A DNA stretch of 64,000 bases from Sphaerulina vaccinii. Lineage: Eukaryota > Ascomycota > Dothideomycetes > Mycosphaerellales > Mycosphaerellaceae. Below the pieces are notes generated by a model that did no database searches, was not told the origin of the DNA, and worked only from the letters and a program-made list of their open reading frames with translations. Both the position numbers and the translations under genes were made by a program. Shown in pieces: positions 56,168 through 64,000 of the stretch. The stretch lies in NCBI GenBank assembly GCA_022570795.1, contig JAKUDP010000008.1, forward strand, positions 186,001 through 250,000, in the 5' to 3' direction. Every line of letters begins with the position of its first letter. Within the stretch, counting starts at the first letter, position 1.

Positions 56168-59100
56168 ATGATGGGAATGAACGGGGATGGAGTGGCGACT
56201 GACCATAATGATATACAGCTGAGACGAGCCTCATTCATCCTGCCCAAAACCGGGGAGCGCTCCAAACGACAATTCACACTTCGAGATGCCTCAGCACGAA
56301 TGTCCCAAGATCACAACGAACAGTCGCGATCTCTCATAAACGAGAATGGGATACATCTGCCTGGTGACGAACGCGACTACCAAGAACCTACACGAATACA
56401 ACAACTCCAAGATGTCATCCTCGAACGCTGGCGGAGGCTACATGCTTTCGCTCGCAGTCCGACAGGCAAAGGAATCTTCAAATGCTCCATCGGCTATCTG
56501 CTTGGTTCCATGGCCACCCTCATTCCCAGCATCGCCAAGTTCTTCGGTGACAAACAGGACTCCAAACATATGGTCGCCACTGTCACGGTGTATTTCCATG
56601 CAGCACGGACAGTAGGAAGTATGCATGAAGCAACTCTCCTCGCATTCCTGGGATTCCTCTATGCAGCATTCCTGAGCTTCTCCAGCATGGGCATAAGTAT
56701 CTTCTTCGCACACCAGGATATGATCATGGTAGGCCATGCCATTGTCCTGATAGTGTTTGTAGCTGGAGGCTTTGGTCTTATGGCATACGTGAAACAACAA
56801 CTCGGAAATCCGCTTGTCAATGTCGCGATATCTCTCGCTTCGCTGGGAAGTATCACGATTTTGCTGAGGGAGGGCTCGATACAGGCTGGCTCATTCTCTT
56901 ATGAACGAGTCAGTCAAGTCTTGGGAATGGTGATTCTAGGAATCTTCATTGCAAGTGTCGTGAACATCCTGATATTCCCAACTCTGGCAAGGAAGAAGCT
57001 ATCAGAGCAGATGGAAAAGAACACTGACTTGCTCGGCGAGATGCTCATCTCTATCGCACGTGCGTTCTTGCATGGTAGGGAGCAAGACTTGGAAGACCAG
57101 TACTTCAAGACCCTGGCGAAGGAGCATTTGTCGAGTCTCAATACGATGAAGAAGAACTTGAACGAGGCGAAGAAGGAGCACTATGTGTTGGGAGACGAGA
57201 GACTGTACGCTGTGGAGGCGAGAGTTGTGCAATGTCTTTCCGGACTATCGCAGGATCTGGGTGGCTTGAGAAGTGCTGCGCTTGCACAGTTCGCCTTTCT
57301 CAATGAGCAACCGGAAGTTACGGTGAACGGAGGGTCGCAGAGCCCAGTCGACAACGAAACTTGGATCACCAGTCCGATCATACAGAGTCCGGCATTAGGC
57401 CCACAGACACAGAACCAGAGAAACCTGGATGTCATTGCCGAAATACCGGAGAATGGCTCTCTGGATAACGACAGAACGCCACGACCTTTCGAGCACAAGA
57501 GATCGGTGACGAGTCTGTCAAATGGTAAGAACGGTTACTTCGTCACTCCTAGTGGGACTGCGACACCCTACTCGTCCTATACGGACTACTCAGATCGTGA
57601 TTACGCACCTCATACACCTGGTGGACATCTTGCGAAAAGTCCTGGAGACATGTTTGTGGCATTCATCAGTCAACTGGGGCCGCCCACCAAGTCTTTAGTC
57701 TATACTCTCAAGCAGACACTGGATGAACTACCTTTTCGAGAGATCAGAGGCACTGGCTGGAATCCTTGGACTGTGCAACACCTCGAAGTCGCTGTCAGCG
57801 AACAGTTCCATGACAGTCTGAAAGATGCCGTAGAGCTGTATCGTGAAGAACGAACGAACGCCCTGTCAGCGTTATATCAGAATCGTGCGATCAATGCGGC
57901 CATCAATGCACAGCATAATGGCAAGAGCTCGTTCTCTACACGAACGCATACTCCTGGAGACAGCTCACCTGTTGACATGCGACAGCCTAGAAAGCAGAGC
58001 ACACTCTTCAACAGACAACCTGAAGAGGTTTTGGCTGACATTGAAGAAGTATCCGCATGCTGTGGACACTTCTCTTTCGCGTTGCTAGACTTTGCAGAGG
58101 ACGTACTACACTATTTGGATGTACTCGATGAGATGAAGATCGAGATGGAGTCCAGGAAGACAAGCTGGAACTGGCTCAAATTCTGGAGAAAGGATCGCAA
58201 GTCATCGACCGGGACCATCACGCCACGAACAAGCACATACCCAGAGCACAACGAGGAGCCCGACAGTGGCTATAACATTCCCGAGGACATACGCAAGGCT
58301 GATCGCTTCGTTCTTAGCCCAGACAACTACCTCCGAAACAAGCCCTGGTACTACGGCATTTACAGAGCCTTCCGCTGGATTCGTCGAGATGACACCCGCT
58401 TCGCCATCAAAGTTGGCCTCGGAGCTGCTCTCTATGCTCTGCCGGCGTTCTTGCCAGAGTCCCGTCCGTTCTTCCTTCACTGGCGAGGAGAGTGGGGTCT
58501 AGTTTCTTATATGGTCGTCTGCTCCATGACAGTAGGCGCCACGAACACAACTGGCTTCAACAGGATCTGGGGCACAATCATTGGAGCAGGTTGCGCAATT
58601 GTCGCATGGCTACTCTCCAACCATGGCGGTGTAGCCAATCCTTATCTTCTAGCCTTCTTCGGTTGGCTCATGTCTCTCTACGGCTTCTACGTTATCGTGG
58701 GTCAGGACAATGGTCCCATGGGAAGGTTCATCATCCTCACATACAACCTCAGCGCGCTATACTCTTACAGTCTATCGATCAACGACAACGACAATGATGA
58801 CGATGAAGGTGGCGTCGATCCCGCAATCTGGGAGATCGTCCTTCACAGAACAGTCTCCGTGACAGTTGGCACAATCTGGGCAATCATTGTCTGTCGCTGG
58901 ATCGCACCAATCTCAGCCCGTCACAAGCTTCGCGAAGGACTCTGCGTACTCTGGCTCCGCATGGGACTGATCTGGAAACGTGACCCATTAGCAATGTTCC
59001 TGCTAGGTGAACCTGCATCAGCATACATGGACATCCGTGAAGAAGCCGAACTCGTCTCCTTTCTCGCGAATCTCCGAAGTCTGCGCAAAGCAGCTTCTTC

Positions 59101-59566
59101 CGAATTCGAGTTCCAAGGACCATTTCCTGACAAACAGATCGGAACCATGCTTGATCGTGCAGGTCGAATGCTCGATGCATTTCATGCCATGAATGTGGTC
59201 ATATCGAAGAATCTCCAAGCCACGCCTGGTGAAGCTGCTGTGCTTCGGTATACACGCCCGGAAAGATTTGCTCTTTCCGCAAGAATCAGTCATTTGTTCA
59301 CTGTGCTTGCAAGCTCTATCAAGCTTGAGTATCCATTGAATGATGTTCTACCACGGATTGATGATGCGAGAGATAGACTGTTAGCGAAGATCTCAGAGTA
59401 TAGAAGAACCGAAGAAGGCAGGACACTGACGCAAGAGCAAGACTACGAGATGTTGTATGCTTATGTATTAGTGACAGGACAGTTGGCCAAGGACATTGAG
59501 GTCGTGGGACAGGAAGTCGAGGGCTTGTACGGGACGCTCAATGAGGAGATTCTGAAGTTGCATTAG
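56168..59566 (+). CDS. Bre4-like (FUSC/ALMT-type) multi-pass membrane protein
   Basis: The 1132-aa frame starts at ATG 56168. An upstream exon 55980-56036 (MPGDANSRETRRLSRFGRK) with a GTAAGC donor could join at 56168 (AG acceptor, phase 0) and add 19 residues; this is uncertain. Two membrane blocks are clear: about residues 105-270 (GIFKCSIGYLLGSMATLIPS to VSQVLGMVILGIFIASVVNI) and about 735-920 (FAIKVGLGAALYALPAFLP to VTVGTIWAIIVCRWIAP). A long cytosolic region of about 450 residues lies between. The pattern fits the fungal DUF2421/DUF2422 proteins related to yeast Bre4 (brefeldin A sensitivity) and to plant malate channels. A transport role is likely; the substrate is unknown. Confidence 0.88.
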   Translation: MMGMNGDGVATDHNDIQLRRASFILPKTGERSKRQFTLRDASARMSQDHNEQSRSLINENGIHLPGDERDYQEPTRIQQLQDVILERWRRLHAFARSPTGKGIFKCSIGYLLGSMATLIPSIAKFFGDKQDSKHMVATVTVYFHAARTVGSMHEATLLAFLGFLYAAFLSFSSMGISIFFAHQDMIMVGHAIVLIVFVAGGFGLMAYVKQQLGNPLVNVAISLASLGSITILLREGSIQAGSFSYERVSQVLGMVILGIFIASVVNILIFPTLARKKLSEQMEKNTDLLGEMLISIARAFLHGREQDLEDQYFKTLAKEHLSSLNTMKKNLNEAKKEHYVLGDERLYAVEARVVQCLSGLSQDLGGLRSAALAQFAFLNEQPEVTVNGGSQSPVDNETWITSPIIQSPALGPQTQNQRNLDVIAEIPENGSLDNDRTPRPFEHKRSVTSLSNGKNGYFVTPSGTATPYSSYTDYSDRDYAPHTPGGHLAKSPGDMFVAFISQLGPPTKSLVYTLKQTLDELPFREIRGTGWNPWTVQHLEVAVSEQFHDSLKDAVELYREERTNALSALYQNRAINAAINAQHNGKSSFSTRTHTPGDSSPVDMRQPRKQSTLFNRQPEEVLADIEEVSACCGHFSFALLDFAEDVLHYLDVLDEMKIEMESRKTSWNWLKFWRKDRKSSTGTITPRTSTYPEHNEEPDSGYNIPEDIRKADRFVLSPDNYLRNKPWYYGIYRAFRWIRRDDTRFAIKVGLGAALYALPAFLPESRPFFLHWRGEWGLVSYMVVCSMTVGATNTTGFNRIWGTIIGAGCAIVAWLLSNHGGVANPYLLAFFGWLMSLYGFYVIVGQDNGPMGRFIILTYNLSALYSYSLSINDNDNDDDEGGVDPAIWEIVLHRTVSVTVGTIWAIIVCRWIAPISARHKLREGLCVLWLRMGLIWKRDPLAMFLLGEPASAYMDIREEAELVSFLANLRSLRKAASSEFEFQGPFPDKQIGTMLDRAGRMLDAFHAMNVVISKNLQATPGEAAVLRYTRPERFALSARISHLFTVLASSIKLEYPLNDVLPRIDDARDRLLAKISEYRRTEEGRTLTQEQDYEMLYAYVLVTGQLAKDIEVVGQEVEGLYGTLNEEILKLH

Positions 59567-59926
59567 CGGTCGTAGAGATAAGAATGACAGCCTCCTTGTT
59601 CCTCCAAGCTCTTCTGGAGCACTTACAGAAGAATACAGAAGCTGACACTTCACGCCTTGGCCACACTTAGCAAACGACGGACAGAGTTTAAAGTAGTCTG
59701 CTCTCCATTAGTCTACACAGTGAAATAGCTGACACAGGCCCCAGGAGCACCTATACGCATGAACGACACTCCATATACTCGCACTCAGAGCCGCTGCGCT
59801 AGCAGGGGTACTTTCGCCACCGAGATGTTGAAAGTGGATCAAGCTGGAGTCTAGGCACTTATCTGATTTGGCCTGACAACACACTCCTCGACAAGCGCTT
59901 GACTTCTATGAACGCACAACATCAAA
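59567..59926. other. intergenic DNA
   Basis: No gene seen; it includes the promoter of the small F-box gene. Confidence 0.45.
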
Positions 59927-60507
59927 ATGGCAGCCATGGCGAACGCATCAGCAGCGACTCGAGTGCAGAACATCACAGAGCTACTCGAGGCCATTCTGCT
60001 ACAACTCAACCCAGCTGATTCCAGACATGAAACACCACGCCAGCCTGTAATTCAGCTCTTCGCACTGCGTCGAGTCAACCAGCAGTACGTTCCAGCATTT
60101 CGTCTTCTATGGCAAACCATGACTGACTATGATACAGATTCAACGACACTATCAATGGCTCTTTGGTCCTCAAGCAACGCATGCTGAACTCTCCACACAT
60201 TCACACCACCAACAACATCACTTTCATCGACCTTTTCATGCTTGTCCGAGAGTTCGGACCTGCCATCACCTCGGCAATGCAGCGCACTCGCGAGCAAGGT
60301 GGAGTTGGCGGCTCACAGTCGTGGAAGAACATCAAGATCAGCGTTTCCGCGCCTTTACGCATTCGTCGCTTTGCATCACGACCTCGCGTTCCTAGGGGTA
60401 CGCGTGTGGACCTCGAGTCGATCGTGATGCATACAGACGTCGATACTACGCTTGGAGATGTGTTGTTGTGGCTCGTGAAGGGATCAACGGTACCTGCATT
60501 TGTTTAA
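59927..60507 (+). CDS. small F-box-like protein (175 aa), two exons
   Basis: Exons 59927-60084 and 60138-60507 join in frame. The 53-nt intron has a GTACGT donor, a CTGAC branch site and a CAG acceptor. The joined product reads VQNITELLEAILLQLNPADS, then LFALRRVNQQFNDTINGSLV, the usual F-box pattern of many short fungal F-box proteins (RRVNxxFxxTIxGS). It has no clear substrate domain. The unspliced frame would end soon after the intron, so splicing is required. Confidence 0.72.
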
Positions 60508-60945
60508 GGTGGGATGTAGGGACAGCAGGAAGGGCAAGCTTCGGGAATACGAGCTTGGAGAGTGATTGAGCTGGTTACGAGTGAGCATGCCAATTTAACA
60601 TTTAGCTCGAGAGTTCACTAACATTGTTTCAGTTGACTAGTTTGCGTCGGATTACAGAGCTATACCGCCCATCCGGTTTGCCTGGTACTGGGCGTGGTAA
60701 CAATCAGGTTAAGGAGGAATGCAGAGCAAAAGGACAAAACGGCCGTCCTCTTCTCGATAGCGATGAGACGCGATGAGATCGCCAGGAAGTCTAAGTGTCC
60801 TCTGAGCGAAGTTCATAAGACTCTTATCAAGCATCAGTGCAAACCAACGACTTACTGACTCGGCCACAAAGCCAGGAGCGATCGTTACGACCTCTGGTGT
60901 GTTTGTGATATATGTACCTTTACTTTACCATGTGCGATTGTTACT
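60508..60945. other. intergenic DNA
   Basis: No gene supported. Confidence 0.45.
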
Positions 60946-61017
60946 GGCTCGCTTGGTTTCGCGCTAGTTCATGACCGCCAAGCATCCGGAAAACAGGACA
61001 TCAGATCGAAACTGATG
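60946..61017 (+). pseudogene. decayed initiator tRNA-Met-like sequence
   Basis: Positions 60995-61017 are identical over 23 nt to the variable loop and T-arm of the initiator tRNA at 47649-47671, including the diagnostic ATCGAAA loop. Upstream, GGCTCGCTTGG (60946-60956) resembles the 5' acceptor and the start of the A box, and TTCATGA resembles the anticodon loop. The 3' acceptor strand is GAGATCT, which does not pair with the 5' strand. It is a relic rather than a working gene. Confidence 0.55.
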
Positions 61018-61582
61018 AGATCTTCTGAACACATCTCACACACATTTCATCACGCCTGAGAACGCTCGTAGTCGCTGGAGGTACGTAACACCTAGGAACA
61101 GCTGCGATATGACCAGCACACATATGTTCCTGCACCTTGCGGCATTGAGAACACGCTGAGATCATTGCCTAAGAGTGCAGGAGAGTGACAGAAAGGTCTG
61201 GGAAGACGATAATGCCCGGCGCAGATATAGTATTGGTGTCTAGTCGAATGGTTGAGTGCTCTTCACCGCGCGTCCGCCTGACTGCGAGTTCGACAACTAA
61301 CCATCAGTGAGAGGCACAGTATGAAAGTTTTTGAAGGATTCAGTCCAGTGTTCTTTCCAGCTATTCAAATGGGTTAGATCTGCACAGAGACCACTTCACC
61401 GGTGCAGTAGCTGAAGGCGCAGCAAACGATATTGCTCGAACGGCACTCTGGCTCCGCGGAACAAAGTAAGAAGTTACGATGAGATCGCTCAATGTTCGCA
61501 GGTGTATTTCGAGAGTGCTTCTCCATGTTGAGTCTACCACGACTGGACACTTCTCCAATATTGGTCTTGACCCTCCCTCGAC
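61018..61582. other. intergenic DNA with a possible tRNA-like relic
   Basis: No protein gene seen. Near 61239-61311 the motifs GTCTAGTCGAATGGTTGAG and GAGTTCGACAAC resemble A-box and B-box elements, but the stems do not pair. Confidence 0.35.
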
Positions 61583-62080
61583 ATGAAGGTTCCAGACGCG
61601 AAGACAGTCCCTCAGGCAGTTCTACTCGTCCATGCAGCTACGGCATGCACCTTCCACCCTACATCCGACAGGATCACCGAAGGCGGACGACAAGTCAGAG
61701 CATCATCCACCCAGACCTGCAACACTCCAGTCTGCTCCATCCCAGCCTCACTGAGCGTGACAGCGGGCCGTGACATCGAACCAGCAATAGCAGCGAACCT
61801 CTTCAGCTCCATTTCGACAGTGACTGGTCATGCCTTCACCGAGGCCACGACATACAACGTCTCTACCACCTACTACCAACGGGGCGGAACAACAGGCTAC
61901 ATCTCCTTCACTCCCACTTACAACTGCTGGCACGGCACGTTCTCTGACTGCTTCGATCATCATGGCGATGACATCTACCGAATCGACCCAAGTATTTCGT
62001 TTCATGCCTGCACTCCCTCACTTCGATCTGGTGGCTACCTCGACGGCACGTTCAGCTTCGTGTATGAGCAGGTGAACTAG
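61583..62080 (+). CDS. uncharacterised protein (165 aa), possibly secreted
   Basis: The ATG is at 61583. The N terminus MKVPDAKTVPQAVLLVHAAT is only weakly signal-like. The rest is rich in Thr, Ser, Gly and aromatic residues with six cysteines. Beta-strand-like stretches such as TTYNVSTTYYQRGGTTGYIS resemble small secreted fungal beta-proteins. No named family. An upstream exon carrying a better signal peptide is possible. Confidence 0.5.
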   Translation: MKVPDAKTVPQAVLLVHAATACTFHPTSDRITEGGRQVRASSTQTCNTPVCSIPASLSVTAGRDIEPAIAANLFSSISTVTGHAFTEATTYNVSTTYYQRGGTTGYISFTPTYNCWHGTFSDCFDHHGDDIYRIDPSISFHACTPSLRSGGYLDGTFSFVYEQVN

Positions 62081-63030
62081 GCACTCTTCGGACTAGTCTT
62101 GATGCAAGCGTGATGACGGTGATGGGGGTTTCGAGATTGGACATTCTTCTTGAAGGCACAATTACTCGCTGGTTTATTTTCATGCTTGCTGGAGATCTTC
62201 GCGTGGTATAAAAATTGCAAATTTGGATCACTCTTCGAAGAAGGTTGCGTGCGCCACTTTTATCTTCAAGTTTGACAACGGCAGTACATTGAGTGTGGCT
62301 GATACTCTTCGCAGCGAGCTCGCTTTCCTTGTCTAGTGGACAACGCGTCGCTGCAATGCTTGCCTCGAGACCTCATGTGAGTCACTTCACGAAGACGACT
62401 ACCATCTTGCATCCGGTAGTCAGGTGTGGTCTTCTACTCTTTCACACTCTGTTCTGAATGCAGGAAGTACAGCCAAGAATGGTAGCGAATTGCATGCGAG
62501 ATTGCTGGTCGAAGAGTATGGCAGGCCTGCGCGCAGATCGAGCGATGTCACCGTGACCGTCTGGTCGTGAAGACAAGCAGACAAGGCAATCGCCAATCAC
62601 GGGAGAAAGCGAGAAAGCGACTTGAAGCAGGTATAGCATCTGTGCTGATGTCTCTCTTTCCTATCGTGGAAGATCTATTCAGCTCGACCACGGTAGCCTG
62701 TATAGCAAGACAATCGTCGACGTCAACATTCCGTCGCTTACGCAACACTCGAGAACAGCCACCGTGTGCGCGGTGAAAAGCGCCGTTCCAGGTCCAGAGC
62801 AGTGGTATTCGACAAGCAACAGACGGCAGATGCTGATCGGAAAGATGACATACCGAGTGATGTTGGACATGCTTACAATTGAGCGTTTCTGGTTCGTTCA
62901 GATCCTGGTCCATGCCAGGTATGTCTAAATGCTATGCTTAAAGCTTGACCTGGATGAAGATCTGATATCAACGTGCTGTCAAGGTCAAGATCTCTTGATT
63001 GGTGCGCGGAAAAGCACCAGCCACTTCATT
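62081..63030. other. intergenic DNA
   Basis: No gene supported; several overlapping short frames on both strands, none protein-like. Confidence 0.45.
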
Positions 63031-63273
63031 TTACGATTGTGCGTACAACGACATGGACAAGGCCTGCACCAACACTCCATATGAGGATGCTGTCGCTGGA
63101 TCTTGGCCCTTTGAGTTGGTGATGACCAGTCGCAGACCATGATTGGGCTGAGCGTAATCATCGATAGCCCAAATCGCAGTCTTGTTATAAGTCCAGATGC
63201 ACTGCTGACGCCTCCTCTCCGCAACTCTTCTGTTGGTTTCAGAAATTCTCGTCCACAAGTCGTTCCACACCAC
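63031..63273 (-). CDS. possible 3' exon or remnant of a secreted-type protein
   Basis: The minus-strand frame ends at 63031 and reads convincingly in its last 57 residues: CIWTYNKTAIWAIDDYAQP and HGLRLVITNSKGQDPATASS. An acceptor-like CAG precedes the segment. The 5' part would have to overlap the divergent gene at 63285, and I found no signal peptide. It may be a truncated relic. Confidence 0.3.
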   Translation of the reverse strand: MVWNDLWTRISETNRRVAERRRQQCIWTYNKTAIWAIDDYAQPNHGLRLVITNSKGQDPATASSYGVLVQALSMSLYAQS

Positions 63274-63284
63274 GAGTCGCCATC

Positions 63285-64000
63285 ATGAAGACGTTCATCG
63301 CGGGTTTGAGCTCGCTGCTCACCGTGGCTGCGGTACCACAATATGGCTATGCCCCTACCACGCCTATGGAGCCAGCAATGATGTCGCTTTGTGACAAGTG
63401 TAAGCAGACAACTTTGACGAGATTGTCAACATGAACTGACATGAATCTCGCCAGACACCACTGCGCTCCTGATGGACAACACGGCCGAGAACCAGAAGAC
63501 TGTGTTGACATTGGTCGTCAACACTGCCATCATCGGCAACTACACCTCGAATCCGGGATCTCTCGTCTCCGTTCCAGGTATCCTTGCTCCAGGAACAGGT
63601 GACTTCGAGGGGGTCAATCTAGGACCATACTTCGCTGGTGGCCTCACATCCAGCAACCCGGCATTCCACGGTGGTACTGAGAACGGGATGGGTGTTGCAG
63701 TCAACTTTCTCGATGGTGGTGGTGCAGACCCACTCAAGATGAACATGCCAGCTGCAGACATGACCAGCAACCAATAGTGAGTTCTCCTTCAGTGTGTACC
63801 ATACCAAGCTTTTGACTAACATGGCATCTCCGTGCAGCCGTCTTGTCTCGCACTTGTACCCGTACTTTGCCAGTCTTCTCGGATGCTCCCTTTTCGGTAA
63901 CACTGTCGAGCCATATCCAGGACCGGCATCGATGTACGAAGTTCACAAGTACATGGCTCTCGACGAGAAGGAGATTGGCTGGTTCGTGACCCAAGTTGGC
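63285..64000 (+). CDS. conserved secreted fungal protein, 3' end beyond the window
   Basis: Exons 63285-63399, 63455-63776 and 63838 onward join in frame; the frame is still open at 64000. A signal peptide, MKTFIAGLSSLLTVAAVP, starts the protein. Then follow LCDKYTTALLMDNTAENQKT, LVVNTAIIGNYTSNPGSLVS, FLDGGGADPLKMNMPAADMT and YRLVSHLYPYFASLLGCSLF. Introns are 55 nt (GTAAGC, CTGAC, GCCAG) and 61 nt (GTGAGT, GACTAAC, GTGCAG). I recognise the pattern as a recurrent fungal secreted type without a known function. Confidence 0.75.

Noticed and set aside
61239..61311. tRNA-Glu or Gln-like sequence with GTCTAGT and GAGTTCGA motifs
   Set aside because: Acceptor and T stems do not pair; at best a decayed relic, so not annotated as a tRNA.
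1..64000. CRISPR arrays, prophage or transposon ends
   Set aside because: No regular spaced repeats, transposase, reverse transcriptase or terminal repeats were seen.

Overview
The window is nuclear DNA of a filamentous ascomycete (Pezizomycotina). The evidence is dense protein genes on both strands with short introns (about 45-130 nt, GTRNGY donors, CTRAY branch sites, YAG acceptors), a multidomain fungal adenylate cyclase, a Bre4-like fungal membrane protein, fungal F-box, DUF2786 and secreted proteins, and dispersed Pol III genes. A Dothideomycete such as a Mycosphaerella relative is my best guess; this is inference, because no species marker is visible.

Layout. 0.9-14.5 kb is a conserved core: LSM12, a secreted beta-lactamase-fold hydrolase, adenylate cyclase (2061 aa, four exons) and an Hst2-type sirtuin. 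15.4-25.7 kb holds an uncharacterised gene, a cytochrome P450, a decayed ORF at 20.2 kb and a 1281-aa MIT-domain protein. 25.7-29.8 kb is gene-poor. 29.8-41 kb is accessory in character: purple acid phosphatase converging on a cysteine-module secreted protein, two metallopeptidase-like genes carrying stop codons, an F-box protein, a truncated VOC (glyoxalase-fold) fragment and an FAD monooxygenase. 41.4-46.9 kb carries an FKBP-STIMATE fusion, a DUF2786 protein and a RING protein. 47.5-48.0 kb holds two tRNA genes. 48.6-60.5 kb returns to core genes: an RRM-like protein, VAC14, RPB5, a Bre4-like protein and an F-box protein. The right end has two predicted or possible secreted proteins, one running off the edge.

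The most unusual feature is the tRNA pair. An initiator tRNA-Met gene (47550-47678) folds perfectly only if a 57-nt segment is removed from its D-loop. A tRNA-Ile(AAT) gene (47830-47978) folds only if a 56-nt segment is removed from its T-stem. Both segments have the complete signature of spliceosomal mRNA introns (GTAAGT or GTGAGA donor, TATTCTAA branch region, TAG or CAG acceptor) rather than tRNA introns. The tRNA-Ile also keeps an ordinary 19-nt intron at position 37/38. A decayed third initiator-like copy lies near 61.0 kb. This looks like insertion of introner-like elements into Pol III genes.

A second theme is decay by in-frame stop codons: the SprT-like pseudogene (39.7-40.7 kb), the peptidase-like gene at 33.8 kb and the ORF at 20.2 kb. 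VAC14 separately has a TAG followed by about 160 further in-frame codons. Exon boundaries below were set by hand from frame, splice motifs and family continuity; they were not checked against transcripts.
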